DNA of 64,000 nucleotides from contig NC_060259.1 in assembly GCF_921293095.1 (NCBI RefSeq), positions 26,047,812 to 26,111,811 on the forward strand, in the 5' to 3' direction. Origin of the DNA: Ischnura elegans. Its lineage: Eukaryota > Arthropoda > Insecta > Odonata > Coenagrionidae. The notes under the pieces were generated by a model that was not told where the DNA came from, made no database searches, and saw only the letters and a program-made list of their open reading frames with translations. Numbering within the stretch: the stretch's first letter is position 1; each line of letters opens with the position of its first letter. Below, piece after piece: positions 20,279 through 30,639 of this stretch. The position numbers and the translations under genes were made by a program.

Positions 20279-21335
20279 TATCCCTTTAAATTCCTGCACA
20301 CACAAATTTTTATGACTTATGAGACAAAAATAGCGTAAGTAACTTAAAAAGTTGACGTGGTTGATAAAAGCTAAGGGTATTTTTTTATCCACAGACCAAA
20401 AATTTGTCAAAAACCAGTCTCAGATCTAAGTCAATAAAATAGCTGTTCCCTAGTTTAATGGTTTTTAGGTCTGATTTTCATTATTCAATTATTTATAAAC
20501 CGACTTCATGCCATTGATAATAAATGAAAATTAGACCCGATTTACTATAGAGAATTGTATAAATGACTGCATTAATTCAATTAAATATGTTAAGTCACCC
20601 TTAGCGCCTTGCAATGTGCACCGCGTCAAGACATTCTTTTATTTATTTATTGGGTTTTCAACAAACAGCATAATTGCCAGTTTACAGTGGCAGAATATAA
20701 AAAACATAAAAAATTTCAAACGCAATTAAACATAGTGAATTTAAATGGATACCAATATATTAAATGTAGCCATATTGGCCTACCCCGGAACTTAACTCAA
20801 TTACTTTGTCTAATTTCAAGGAACTATCGTGGAACCCGGATCAGCTGTGGATTAAAACAATAAGTTTCCCCATATGACGCCCGAAACTTTTTGCCAGCAT
20901 AAACGACATCTATTGAGTAAATAAGATAAACAAGGACACATAATTTTTATGATTCACATCTTCCTCTCTAAAATCTTTCTGATCATCGAGGATGCATGAA
21001 AATGTGATGTTTTATCTTCATTTATTACATCACTGTCTTGAGTCCATACCTTTTTCTGCTAATTTTAAGTTGAAGACTCTCGCGGCTATTTTAAAATTTT
21101 TTCTCTACACATTGTCATCAGCATAAATTATTACCTTACAATGTTTAAAAGCAAATAATACATCATTTCTATACAAAAATTGTGCCTTGAACACCGTGTT
21201 CAAGCAAATTAAAAAGTTATAATACATACAGCATGGTTCTCGTTTTATGAATTCATATTCCTGAAAACTTGTCCATAAATTGTTAATAATTAAAAATATA
21301 TTTTTGAACAAGTAGCAGGTATAGTAAAATAAAAA
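20279..21335 (-). other. Likely 3' untranslated region of the 21.4-kb exon, then AT-rich flank
   Basis: From about 21100 to 21335 the sequence shows blocks shared with 61500-61757 (for example AAAAAGTTATAATACATACA against AAAATTATAATACACACA), as expected of paralogous 3' ends. On the minus strand an AATAAA lies near 21025. Lower coordinates show nothing recognisable. Confidence 0.45.
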
Positions 21336-21510
21336 TCATCTGGAACTTTCTTCTTCCAGGATGGCTTGTGATCCGACATTCGTCCAAGACGTGAGGTACA
21401 CCGTTGTAAACCGCAAATAAACCGCCGTGTACTTATTAGGACTGGGAAATAGATGAAATGAAGGGCACGCAGCGGTATCTGACTCTGCTGTCTCCATCTC
21501 CTTTATATTC
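21336..21510 (-). CDS. Terminal coding exon, product unknown (paralogue at 61.8 kb)
   Basis: On the minus strand an excellent acceptor (TTCATATTTCCAG) opens a frame of 57 codons to a TGA at 21338-21336. It contains METAESDTAACPS, then SPNKYTAVYLRF, and ends with ILEEESSR. The DNA around YTAVYL is nearly identical to 61758-61800, and the similarity goes on into the 3' untranslated region, so this is a duplicated last exon rather than chance. Upstream exons were not found within the window. The peptide matches no domain known to me. Moderately GC-rich coding sequence in AT-rich surroundings supports a real exon. Confidence 0.5.
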
Positions 21511-22732
21511 CTGGAAATATGAAGAATAAATTTTCTTCATGCTTCAACAAGAAAAGTTGAATTAATAAATAATACAAATTTTGGTTAATATTAATTAATT
21601 GAGGTTGAGTTAGAGCGATAAACGATTACATTCAATTCGTAGAGTATTTGTTGCGGTCTAAGACGTTTTTTGACTTTTGTCCTAGCGACTCGAGCGCCGC
21701 TATTTATTTCGACCTGTGGGAATCAATGGAACCATGCGAGTGGAGAATCCTATACATAGTATTTATTGTCCGACCACAGAAATTGTATGACGTAAAATAA
21801 CAAACGGTATTGAGAAAACGACGCATAGGATACGTCGAACACAACCAGAAGTAGCTCTAAAGGCTTTGGGAGCATGAGAAACTACGTACAAACTTTGGTT
21901 GCAAGCCATTCGGCTGTAGGGAAACGCATAGCGGATCGGCACACAGACACACTATTTTATATACATATATAATACAGATAGGTAGATAAGTATGCTTCGT
22001 GGGTATTTGATGTCAGGAGATAAATGTACGGACTTATTGTGGTGAGGGTGGTGCCCTAAGTCCCTCACTTCCCCCCCTCACATTCACCGACGCTCTCTAA
22101 CAGTACCTCCCCCTAACAACCGACCCCCTTGCTCACCCGACGACGCGCAAATCTAACATCTCCCGTCCGCCTTAGTGATGACCTCGGACTCGAAATCAAC
22201 ATGACATCAACGAACGAGGGAACGGCTGAAACATTTTATCAAGTCCAAACATACCCAAATGTGATTCCACCTAAAGGACGGTTCGTGACGAAGTGAGGGG
22301 TGTGTTGTATTATCTTCGTGAAGAAGCGGAGAGGAAGTGCTGCATTTGAAACTACAGTTGAATGCAGTCCGTTGCGAAATTGGTCGTCTATTCGATCGGT
22401 TTTTCTTAAGCTAATGCCATGACGTATTCTACAATAGTCCCGACCTTCGGAAACTACTATAAAATTCTAGAATATTGATTCACGAGTATTGCGACCGTTG
22501 GGCGTTAACAAAATCCCGCGCTATTTGCGTATAACAGCGCCACCTTTTGAACAAAACCTTTTTTCTGCGCCTTATTGGTTTTCCGCGCAATATAATTTTT
22601 CGTAACATATAATATAACACTATCTATAAATTTATTACGCTGGATAAGATAGAAATAACTTAATATTTACGATCCTCAGTGCTTTAAGACTTTTCGTTGT
22701 GTTAAAAATAAAGCGATTTGAAATTATTGTCG

Positions 22733-22832
22733 TGACGTCACAGCTATTCGTCATGTGATCCATGGAGTGTAAGAACTCCTCCCCCCCTCCTGCTGGACTA
22801 CACTTCGCGGCTAGCTCTCTTGGGGTTAAGAG
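22733..22832 (+). promoter_or_regulatory. Candidate promoter and first-exon end
   Basis: A full cAMP-response element, TGACGTCA (22733-22740), is followed by a GC-richer segment (CACTTCGCGGCTAGC) and a good donor AGAG|GTGAGTAC at 22832. Upstream (22050-22200) lies a C-rich, CpG-containing tract unlike the AT-rich surroundings. No start codon in good context precedes the donor, so the exon would be 5' untranslated. The next plausible plus-strand exon is at 24026. The assignment rests on motif and splice-site quality only. Confidence 0.35.
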
Positions 22833-24025
22833 GTGAGTACCTTTACTATTCTTTTGGTGGAACATTTTCGTATTAGTTTTCGTGCGATGTTAATTCTATG
22901 AACTTGAAGATAATTCACAGACCCTATTTTTTATGCCCATTAAGTAATCGTGATTAGAGCGATAATTTTTTAGAATAACTAATTTTTATTTCGCCAACCA
23001 ACTTTACGTTTCAACTTTGATACTACGTGAGGAATGTGCCTCTTAGTTAAAAGTAGCTCAGAGTAGTTTCTTAAATAACGCCTTGAAAGTGAAACTAAAT
23101 CCCCGTTTAAAATCGTGATGTTTTCACTCTCAACCGTTTAAATTCTGAATTACAATAATTTTTTGGCGAAAAGTACTTCGGCCGTGGAATACATGTCACA
23201 CTTCATTTTTTGCCAAAGCCATTTTAATGTGACGAATACTCGATGATTCAAATTGTATGATCCCCCTTTGCGAAATATATATCGACTCGTTCCGAGTGCA
23301 ATATGTGTAACTTTCAAAAAAATTGTATTCCATAATGGAGTGCCGGAATTTGTTGCAAGGGAGTAACGTGTGAGTGGTATTATCTTTGCGTTTATCGTGT
23401 TTCTTAGAGCACAGAAGATAACTGTTGGAATGCAGGACATGTAATCTTTACGGCCATCCAGTAGCTTACTTTCAGCACGCCGTTAGCTAAGTTACATTTC
23501 ACGGAGGTCAAACTGATGCATTTTTCGCTGTGACTGGTTATATGAGGTATTAACAGTAAACGAGTAACGGTGTATTTCATACCAGCCACACTGCTTCGTT
23601 AATTACTGCGAGAGAACCTCAAATTTCAAATAAGTATAACTATCGGCGATTTCTTCAGTTACCAGTCATCAACCCTTATTCGCTCTTAAAAATGTCTCTC
23701 TTATTGCTATCTGAGAAGTGAGTTATTCCACTTATTTATAGTTTCTAAAATCCATTCATTTTGCGTCTGCTGTTACTCCGTAACCGGTCTGTAATTATAA
23801 GTAAGATATTTTTGATGAGTAAGAGAAAGCATTAGCGATCTTAATTGGTTTCATGGCACTACTTTAAGCATTTACTTAGTTTTTCATCGTTGAGGTCGTT
23901 AGTGTGACAATTAGTATTAGTTTTTAATTGTGCCATCATGCTTTTGCTATAATATATTCCATGTCAACTATTTACCTTTTGTGATCGACTATTTCCAGCC
24001 CTCAATGCAATCTTTTTATTTTCAG
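22833..24025 (+). other. Presumed intron, no other feature seen
   Basis: It runs from GTGAGTAC to a strong TTTTTATTTTCAG acceptor. Short minus-strand open segments at 23150-23589 lack splice support. Confidence 0.3.
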
Positions 24026-24129
24026 GCGTACGAATGATATGGGGGCATTTAGTCAATTCTGTGGAATGGGTGGGGTTTAATGGGGCATTGGATTGCGGTC
24101 ACGAAGAATAGGAAGCCTTTAGAAATATG
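24026..24129 (+). other. Candidate internal non-coding exon
   Basis: 104 bases lie between a strong acceptor (CTTTTTATTTTCAG) and a good donor (ATATG|GTGAGTC). All three frames contain a stop, so it would be untranslated (5' UTR or long non-coding RNA). It fits between the CRE-bearing exon at 22.8 kb and the exon cluster at 35.4 kb. Confidence 0.4.
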
Positions 24130-24889
24130 GTGAGTCAATACTATTCTTTTCATCTAAACAATTTTATGTGTCTTTAAATGTTCCCATTCATCGATCATCG
24201 TTTTTGTGTCTCTTAGTAGTTGTAGGTCAACTTAATCCTGAGAAGTTTGCAAAAAATTAACTTATCGTTTGATAATTTTTTGAGCGGACGATATTTCATA
24301 ATTTAAAAGTTTCAAATAGTGTTTTATGTTATGAGCACCAAGATATACAACTGATATTATCCTCCGAGACTAAGATACCAATGACGGCAATCGGGAGGAA
24401 CTAAGAATGTTATAAGTGCATATAGCTCACGCAAATTTTCAGGGATTACGTCTTATTGTCCCAGGTTGGGTTATATGGAGATGCAGAAAATAAACGAATA
24501 CTCCATTGATCAAAGGCAATCTCATGAGGAGCTAGGTATTCCCAATTCTAATATCCCGATGCTAGACTCCCGATTTGAATACTATCGTTTTACTATTACA
24601 ATTTATTATGGTCTCAGATGCCAATACTAGTGAAGTACACTACACCTAGAAAATATTGTGACTATCAGCACATTTAAATATCATTTTACGATCTGACGTG
24701 AAGAGCGATGGAATGTCTCAAATTCTCTTTCACACCCTTCATTACCGGTTCCTTAATTGCATTATTTCATGTCTTCCTTTTCCGCTCCTGTAATCCCTTA
24801 ACATCAAGATATGTGGTTTGAGATGTGTGTGAATGTAATGGTTTTTCATTTGCTTTATTTCCACAACCCTTCTATGCTTCGCCGTTCTT

Positions 24890-25980
24890 CTGTGGATTTC
24901 CTTACTTCGGTCGATCCATTCAAATTTCATACAGATGAATAACCAGCAGTTTTTCCACCGCTGTCATTGCCCGTGACTCATTGCTGTACAGAAGCTAACT
25001 CAATTTGTGAGCTCTGATGAATTTTTTCCTCATTTCTGTGCCTAAAATTCCTCCTCTGAACAGCAATCTTTATTTTCTTAAAAGCTCACTTCGCCTGGAC
25101 TATTCCACTGATTTTCCTTCAAACGCTTGTCATTTTTCTTCCCAAGAGGTATAACTCCTCGACTACTTACTGTTTTTGTTTCCCTATTTATTATTTATTG
25201 TTGAAATCCTCTTTTTTCTGCACACTGATATTTTAGTTTTTTTATGGTGATTTTCAGATGGCATTTGGTCATTCTCCCTCCTGATTTTACTAGAATCTTT
25301 TTAAATTTCCTTAAGCCTCTGCGAAAATTTCTTCGTGGATACTCATGTCATTAGGACTAATGACGACTTTTCTTCGATTTTAATTTTGCTTTTTTAGGTG
25401 TTCATTATCATCGTCATTAGCCAACAATCCTAAGATTGGTTTGAAGCCGCTCTCCAATGCTATCTCCAATTCCTTTTCATAGCGACGTATTTCTTCTCTT
25501 AAGCATCCTTTACAACCGGCGTATCTATTTAGCCCGTTCGAAGTCATCCCCTTTGCCCTTCTTCCCTTCTACCACTCCCTCTACAATTGTTTTCATCCTG
25601 CCGTCGTGCCTCAAAATGTGGCCAACTAAATTGTCCCGTCATTTGCTTAAGGTTTTTATGAGGTGTCTCTTTTCTCCCACTCTTCTCAGCACTTCGTCAT
25701 TACTTACTCTGTCGCTTCATTTTATCTTAGCCATTCTTCGATAGCACCACATTTCTAATGCTTACACTCTTGACTCTTCTGCACCTGTGGACGCCCAAGC
25801 CTCGCTTACATGGCGAAACATACTCCATGTGTAGCACCTGATGAATTGTTTTCTTGCTTATACGCTTGTATTCTCAGCTGTAAAAAGACTCCTGTAGAAC
25901 TGTAGAAGAATTCTCTCTTCGCCTAAGCTATTCTACTGTCTTCCTTGCTTCGTCCATCATTACTAATTCTGCTTTAAATT
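24890..25980 (-). pseudogene. Antisense fragments of an old LINE (3' part of the reverse-transcriptase ORF)
   Basis: On the plus strand this reads as the complement of a widespread insect endonuclease/reverse-transcriptase ORF, with wording such as CAACAATCCTAAGATTGGTT, AAATTGTCCCGTCATTTGC and CGTCCACAGGTGCAGAAG on the complement. Stops and indels are frequent. Two separate pieces (24950-25400 and 25420-25980) seem to be in non-collinear order. Identification is by resemblance remembered from other arthropod genomes, so the family name is left open. Related scraps are at 30640-34000, 41849-42034 and 59900-60480. Confidence 0.5.
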
Positions 25981-26316
25981 TTAAATAAAAACTTCAAAAA
26001 TAAAAGGAAAAATTTCAAACACTTGTCTTGCTCCGTTTTTAATGTATTATTATTCATAGCTTGGTCCTAATTTTGTCCCAGTTACTTATCTTTAATCTTT
26101 GTTTTGTTTTTACACTCAAGTTGTTAGTTCAGTTGGTTTGTTTCCTTACTTTTATGCTCAAATTTTCGGCTTGACCAAGTAGGTAGATAGCTAAATTTTC
26201 TCAAAAGCTCTCTTCAGCAGGTCAATTCATGTCATTATTCATGTCGCAGTCGCAGTCCAGCCTTCGAGCAGTGCGGATCGCTGTCTGTCTCTCTTGCTCG
26301 TGAAAGCTCTTGCGAA

Positions 26317-27270
26317 ATGCCTAACTGTAGTGCTTGCGTGAAACCCATTAAGCGAGACCAAAAATCGCTCACTTGCGGCAAATGTGGTGACTTCTATCAT
26401 CCGGTATGTCTCTCAATATCCGATGATGACTTCAAGTTACTTAGTGAGAAGTGCCGACAATGGTTCTGCGACGCGTGTCGTGCCAAAACGCCGGGTCATC
26501 CTGTGGTAGCTGCACCGAGACCTGAGTCTTCTGAGGGCACCTCTTCCGATAGTCAACTTGTGCGCACGATGCTGCAAGAAGTCCTCGATCGCATGAACGC
26601 TCTGCAGGGCAAGCAAGAGGAATTAATTAACCTGGTGAGTGCTAACAGTGCCTCCTTAAGCGACCAGTCGAAGCGCCTAGAGTCGCTTCAGAAGGAACTA
26701 TCAGTGATGTGTAATAAACTAGAAACAGTGGAAGCCGAGAATAGACGTCTTCAAAAGAAAATATGTGACCTTGAAGTTAAAATTAACAAAAACGAACAAG
26801 ACTGTAAAAGAAACGTTCTTGAAATTCGTGGCGTCCCGGTTAACACCGGTGACAGTTTAACCGGTACAATCCTAAAGCTAGGATCGGTATTAGGTGTCCA
26901 AATGAAACCTGAAGATATCGACCAAGTTTTCAGACCGCGCCCCTCTCACAATCCGGAAGGTCTCACCAGAATCCCTCCTATTGTTGTTCGTTTCACAAGA
27001 CAACTTATTAGAGATGAGTTAATAAACAAGCGACGAACACGCAGGGATCTCAGTACCCGAGACCTTGGCATGGACTCCTCCAGCCCAATATACGTAGATG
27101 AGTCACTCACAATGGTCAACAAAAAGCTGTTTGCGTTGACGAGGGATTTGAAGAAAGCTGGAAAAATCAAGTTTGCCTGGGTTAGGGGTGGGAATATTCT
27201 GGCAAGGAAAGAGACGGGATCCCCCGCAAAAGTTATTTGTAAAGAGGAAGATCTTGATCATTTTTTATAG
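26317..27270 (+). CDS. LINE ORF1 protein: PHD-type zinc finger plus coiled coil
   Basis: The 317-residue protein is the RNA-binding chaperone-type ORF1p expected to coat LINE RNA. Residues C4, C7, C20, C23, H28, C31, C51 and C54 form a C4-H-C3 PHD-finger pattern, with the usual aromatic (W49) before the last pair. Residues about 85-160 form a heptad-rich coiled coil (ESLQKELSVMCNKLETVEAE), likely for trimer formation. The C-terminal half, starting near NVLEIRGVPV, resembles the RRM/C-terminal domains of L1-type ORF1 proteins and baculovirus FP-like domains; this is recalled resemblance, not a search result. The ATG is the first in frame and the reading frame is complete. It is followed 56 bp later by ORF2, probably translated from the same RNA. 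Confidence 0.88.
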   Translation: MPNCSACVKPIKRDQKSLTCGKCGDFYHPVCLSISDDDFKLLSEKCRQWFCDACRAKTPGHPVVAAPRPESSEGTSSDSQLVRTMLQEVLDRMNALQGKQEELINLVSANSASLSDQSKRLESLQKELSVMCNKLETVEAENRRLQKKICDLEVKINKNEQDCKRNVLEIRGVPVNTGDSLTGTILKLGSVLGVQMKPEDIDQVFRPRPSHNPEGLTRIPPIVVRFTRQLIRDELINKRRTRRDLSTRDLGMDSSSPIYVDESLTMVNKKLFALTRDLKKAGKIKFAWVRGGNILARKETGSPAKVICKEEDLDHFL

Positions 27271-27326
27271 ATACTCAAATAAGGGTACCAGTACAATTAC
27301 CAGTAACATCCACCTCGCATGAGGAA

Positions 27327-30116
27327 ATGAGAATTTCTCATGTCAACGCCCAGTCATTGATTGCTCACATCGATGATTTCAGACATTACTATTGTACAAA
27401 CACTTTTCATGTAATCGGTGTGAGTGAAACGTGGTTAAACGAATCAATTGACTCTGTAATGGTTTCCTTACCTGGGTTTGTACTATACCGAAATGATCGT
27501 GAAGGAAAACGAGGAGGAGGGGTCGGCATATATGTACACTCATCATTAAAAGTCAAAGATTTGGGTCGATCTGCTAATGTAATTGATAATGAACTGGAGT
27601 ATATCTCTCTTGAAATTAGCGGTCCATATTCAAAATTATTAGCGACTGTTGTATACAGACCACCAAAGACAAATGGGTTGCCCGAACTCGAAAGTTTTCT
27701 TGTTAATACTGTTCCTAGTTATGTAAATCGAGTTGTCATGGGTGACTTCAACATCAATCTTTTAAAAGAAACAGCTGATAAAGATGCCTTCCTTAACCTA
27801 TTACAAGTGTGTGGTTTGAATATTGTGCCAACTATGCCAACCTGTCATACGAAGAGCTGCAGCTCTCTCCTAGATATTATCTGTGTTGATGACCTTAATA
27901 AAATTACGTCCTCTGGTCAAACACCGGATCCGCCACTCTCATGCCACGACCAAGTCTTTGTTACCTACAAAATGTTAATTCCATCATTTACGCCAAAAAT
28001 TGTAACCTTCAGAGACTTCAAAAATTTTGACGAGGAAAAGTTCATCACCGATCTATACCAGATTAACTGGTCTTCCATCAGTAGACTGATTTCTGTGGAC
28101 GACAAAGTTAACGAGTTAAACTCCCTCCTACTCAACACACTGGACTCGCATGCTCCAATCCGAAGTGTACGTGTCACCCATCCCCCGACACCATGGCTCA
28201 CACCAGAAATTAAACTGAAGATAAAGGAAAGAAATATTACTCGAGCAATGTTCCGGCGATATAAAGTTCCGGCTACTCTCACTAGATACAAAACCATACG
28301 TAACCAAGTGAAGAGTATGATACGCAATGCAAAAAAAAATTATTTCAAACGCACTCTAGGAAAAAGGGGCGATCCTAAATCTATGTGGAAATCCATTCGT
28401 AATCTTGGAATTTTACCTCCTAAAACCAATAGCAATATCTTAAATATCCATCCAGATGTTCTCAATAATCACTTTGTCAAAAGTGAACCGCAAATCTCCC
28501 TCGAACCTCATATCCCACCTCCAGCGAATCATAATCAGTTCTTCTTCTCACATGTCTCATCGTCCTCAGTTTTTAGCGCGTGCAAAAAAATCACCTCCAA
28601 TGCCAAAGGACATGATAAAATTCCCATTTCTTGCATTAAGAAGGCTCTACCTGTCATTTTGCCCTCGCTCCTAAATATAATAGATGCCTCACTTCAAACG
28701 GCACACTATCCTGCGACCTGGAAGCACTCCCTTATACACCCAATTGCTAAATGCCCCCAGCCCTCTACACCTGATGACTTCAGACCGATAGGAATTTTAT
28801 GTGCTTTTGCCAAGATATTTGAGCGGATTGTATTTCAGCAATTAAGCTCATATACATCCACTGCTAACTTACTAAACCCCTTGCAGTCTGGCTTCCGTGG
28901 TCGACATAGCACTCAAACTGCACTCTTAAAAATTACCGAGGACATTCGTGAGGCAATGGACAAACGCCAGGTGACGATCTTAGTATTATTCGATTTCACC
29001 AGGGCTTTCGACTCCGTTTGCCATGAATTGCTCCTCCGCAAGCTGAGTACCCTAAATTTCTCAAAGAGTGCTGTTGACTGGTTTAGATCTTACCTCAGCG
29101 GTCGCACTCAAGCAGTGGTGGTCAGTAGTAACCTACAGTCAAACTGGATCCCTAATCCCGTAGGGATGGTACAAGGCTCAGTTCTTAGCCCACTTCTTTT
29201 TTCTCTCTTTATAAACGACCTCCCTGATGTCCTCATGCATTGTGACTACCACCTTTACGCCGACGATTTTCAAATTTATCGTCATTCATCGCCGTCCAAT
29301 ATTATTAATTCAATCGCACTTATCAATGAGGACATCGAGAGAATTAACAGTTGGGCGCAGGCTAATCATTTGGTTCTCAATGACAAGAAAACAACAGCAA
29401 TAATTATAGGGAGCAATTATTTCTTTTCCCAATTAGACCATGAAAATCTACCTAAAATAAGACTCGGTAGCCACAATATACCTTATGAGGAAACAGTAAA
29501 AAACCTTGGAGTCATATTCGATCGAACCCTTAGCTGGAAGCCTCAAACAAACTATGCGAGGCGTAAAATTTTGGGATCACTACATCAACTTGTCAGAGCC
29601 AGAGAAATACTTACACCCGAAATACGAATTTCATTAGTTAAAACACTAGTCTTCCCTCACTTGGATTATTGCACAGCCTTATTCACTAACCAAGACGACG
29701 CAAACAATAATAAACTCCAATTGGCCATGAATTCAGCTGTAAGGTTTATTTACGATTTAAAAAAATGGGACCATATCAGTAACTATTACAATCACCTCAA
29801 CTGGCTTAAGTATAAAGAGCGTCGCACCCTTCACATAATAACTCTAGCCTTTAGTATCTTAACGACCGGTTACCCGCCATACTTGTATGAGAAATTCATT
29901 AGAAAATCTGAGGTTCATGATATACCTACCCGAAATCATAACATTGACCTCCATATTCCAAAACATCACACGCCTCATATGAACAAATCATTCATAGTAA
30001 CCGCCTCACAAATATGGAACTCTCTCCCAGCCCAAATAAGAAGCAGTACAAACATCAATAGGTTCAAACACAGCACATATGGGTTTCTGAAGAATGCCTC
30101 CTTATCCCCAAGTTAA
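27327..30116 (+). CDS. LINE ORF2: AP-like endonuclease and reverse transcriptase
   Basis: The 929-residue enzyme nicks target DNA and reverse-transcribes the LINE RNA from the nick. The N-terminal exonuclease-endonuclease-phosphatase domain shows N7 (HVNAQS), E34 (SETWL), the RGGGVGIYV loop, VVYRPP and GDFN (D140, N142). Its last motif reads S205-C206-H207-D208 where most relatives have SDH, so the aspartate that orients the catalytic histidine is a cysteine here. The reverse transcriptase has FDFTRAFDS (D556), GMVQGSVLSPLLFSLFINDL (613-632) and YADD (644-647), all intact. The end (from ~800) is a non-enzymatic tail with IWNSLP, common in Jockey/CR1-type ORF2. No RNase H domain. The first ATG lies 56 bp after ORF1 stops. 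Confidence 0.93.
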   Translation: MRISHVNAQSLIAHIDDFRHYYCTNTFHVIGVSETWLNESIDSVMVSLPGFVLYRNDREGKRGGGVGIYVHSSLKVKDLGRSANVIDNELEYISLEISGPYSKLLATVVYRPPKTNGLPELESFLVNTVPSYVNRVVMGDFNINLLKETADKDAFLNLLQVCGLNIVPTMPTCHTKSCSSLLDIICVDDLNKITSSGQTPDPPLSCHDQVFVTYKMLIPSFTPKIVTFRDFKNFDEEKFITDLYQINWSSISRLISVDDKVNELNSLLLNTLDSHAPIRSVRVTHPPTPWLTPEIKLKIKERNITRAMFRRYKVPATLTRYKTIRNQVKSMIRNAKKNYFKRTLGKRGDPKSMWKSIRNLGILPPKTNSNILNIHPDVLNNHFVKSEPQISLEPHIPPPANHNQFFFSHVSSSSVFSACKKITSNAKGHDKIPISCIKKALPVILPSLLNIIDASLQTAHYPATWKHSLIHPIAKCPQPSTPDDFRPIGILCAFAKIFERIVFQQLSSYTSTANLLNPLQSGFRGRHSTQTALLKITEDIREAMDKRQVTILVLFDFTRAFDSVCHELLLRKLSTLNFSKSAVDWFRSYLSGRTQAVVVSSNLQSNWIPNPVGMVQGSVLSPLLFSLFINDLPDVLMHCDYHLYADDFQIYRHSSPSNIINSIALINEDIERINSWAQANHLVLNDKKTTAIIIGSNYFFSQLDHENLPKIRLGSHNIPYEETVKNLGVIFDRTLSWKPQTNYARRKILGSLHQLVRAREILTPEIRISLVKTLVFPHLDYCTALFTNQDDANNNKLQLAMNSAVRFIYDLKKWDHISNYYNHLNWLKYKERRTLHIITLAFSILTTGYPPYLYEKFIRKSEVHDIPTRNHNIDLHIPKHHTPHMNKSFIVTASQIWNSLPAQIRSSTNINRFKHSTYGFLKNASLSPS

Positions 30117-30126
30117 ATTTCTTTTG

Positions 30127-30291
30127 TTTATATTCACTTTCTTATGTTCATATTTCTTGTTTATATTCACTTTCTTATGTTCATATTTCTTGTTTATATT
30201 CACTTTCTTATGCTCATATTTCTTGTTTATATTCACTTTCTTATGTTCATATTTCTTGTTTATATTCACTTTCTTATGTTCATATCTCTTG
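30127..30291 (+). repeat. 33-bp minisatellite in the LINE 3' UTR
   Basis: Five near-identical 33-bp units begin at 30127, 30160, 30193, 30226 and 30259, differing at one or two positions. Each starts TTTATATTCACTTTCTTATG. The period is a multiple of three, so repeated peptides appear on both strands in artificial frames; they are not genes. The array begins 10 bp after the ORF2 stop. Confidence 0.9.
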
Positions 30292-30639
30292 TTCATATTT
30301 CTTTTGTTTGTCACCTTAAATTTTGTAATTAGTGTGTTAAATCGAAGTGCGATTATTTATTATTATTTTTTTTGTCGAAAATATTGTATTGTTTCTTTCA
30401 TGTACTAGGCGATATGCACTGTTCACATTTGACTGTATATGTATATATATTTATTTACTTTTCTTTTATTTATCTATCTCAATGTGAAATGTAGAAAGAT
30501 GTACTTATATTTTCTCATGGGCCCCAGTGCCTACGAAAATAAACGATATTATTATTATTTATTGCTCCTTCAACCGCTGGTTATTCTGCTTCCCGGTGGC
30601 GGAGCTATCAGGAACAGAGTACTGTAGCTCGCAACACTG

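Larger units (their letters stand above)
26240..30560 (+). mobile_element. Complete two-ORF non-LTR retrotransposon (Jockey/CR1-like LINE)
   Basis: A GC-richer 5' leader is followed by ORF1 (317 codons), a 56-bp spacer, ORF2 (929 codons) and a 440-bp AT-rich 3' region that ends in a short ATT microsatellite, typical of LINE tails in the Jockey/CR1 assemblage. Both frames are uninterrupted, so insertion was recent and the copy may still be competent. ORF2 has an endonuclease and reverse transcriptase but no RNase H. I could not identify target duplications, so the exact 5' end is approximate. It sits in the presumed intron of the 22.7-39.5 kb transcription unit, in the same orientation. Confidence 0.88.

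Noticed and set aside
30127..30291. Regular repeats that could be mistaken for a CRISPR array
   Set aside because: The units are contiguous without unique spacers, and the genome is eukaryotic.
30094..30408. Overlapping open frames on both strands with repeats such as FLFIFTFLCSY or KKVNINKKYEH
   Set aside because: They follow directly from a 33-bp repeat whose length is a multiple of three; they lie in the LINE 3' UTR and carry no independent signal.
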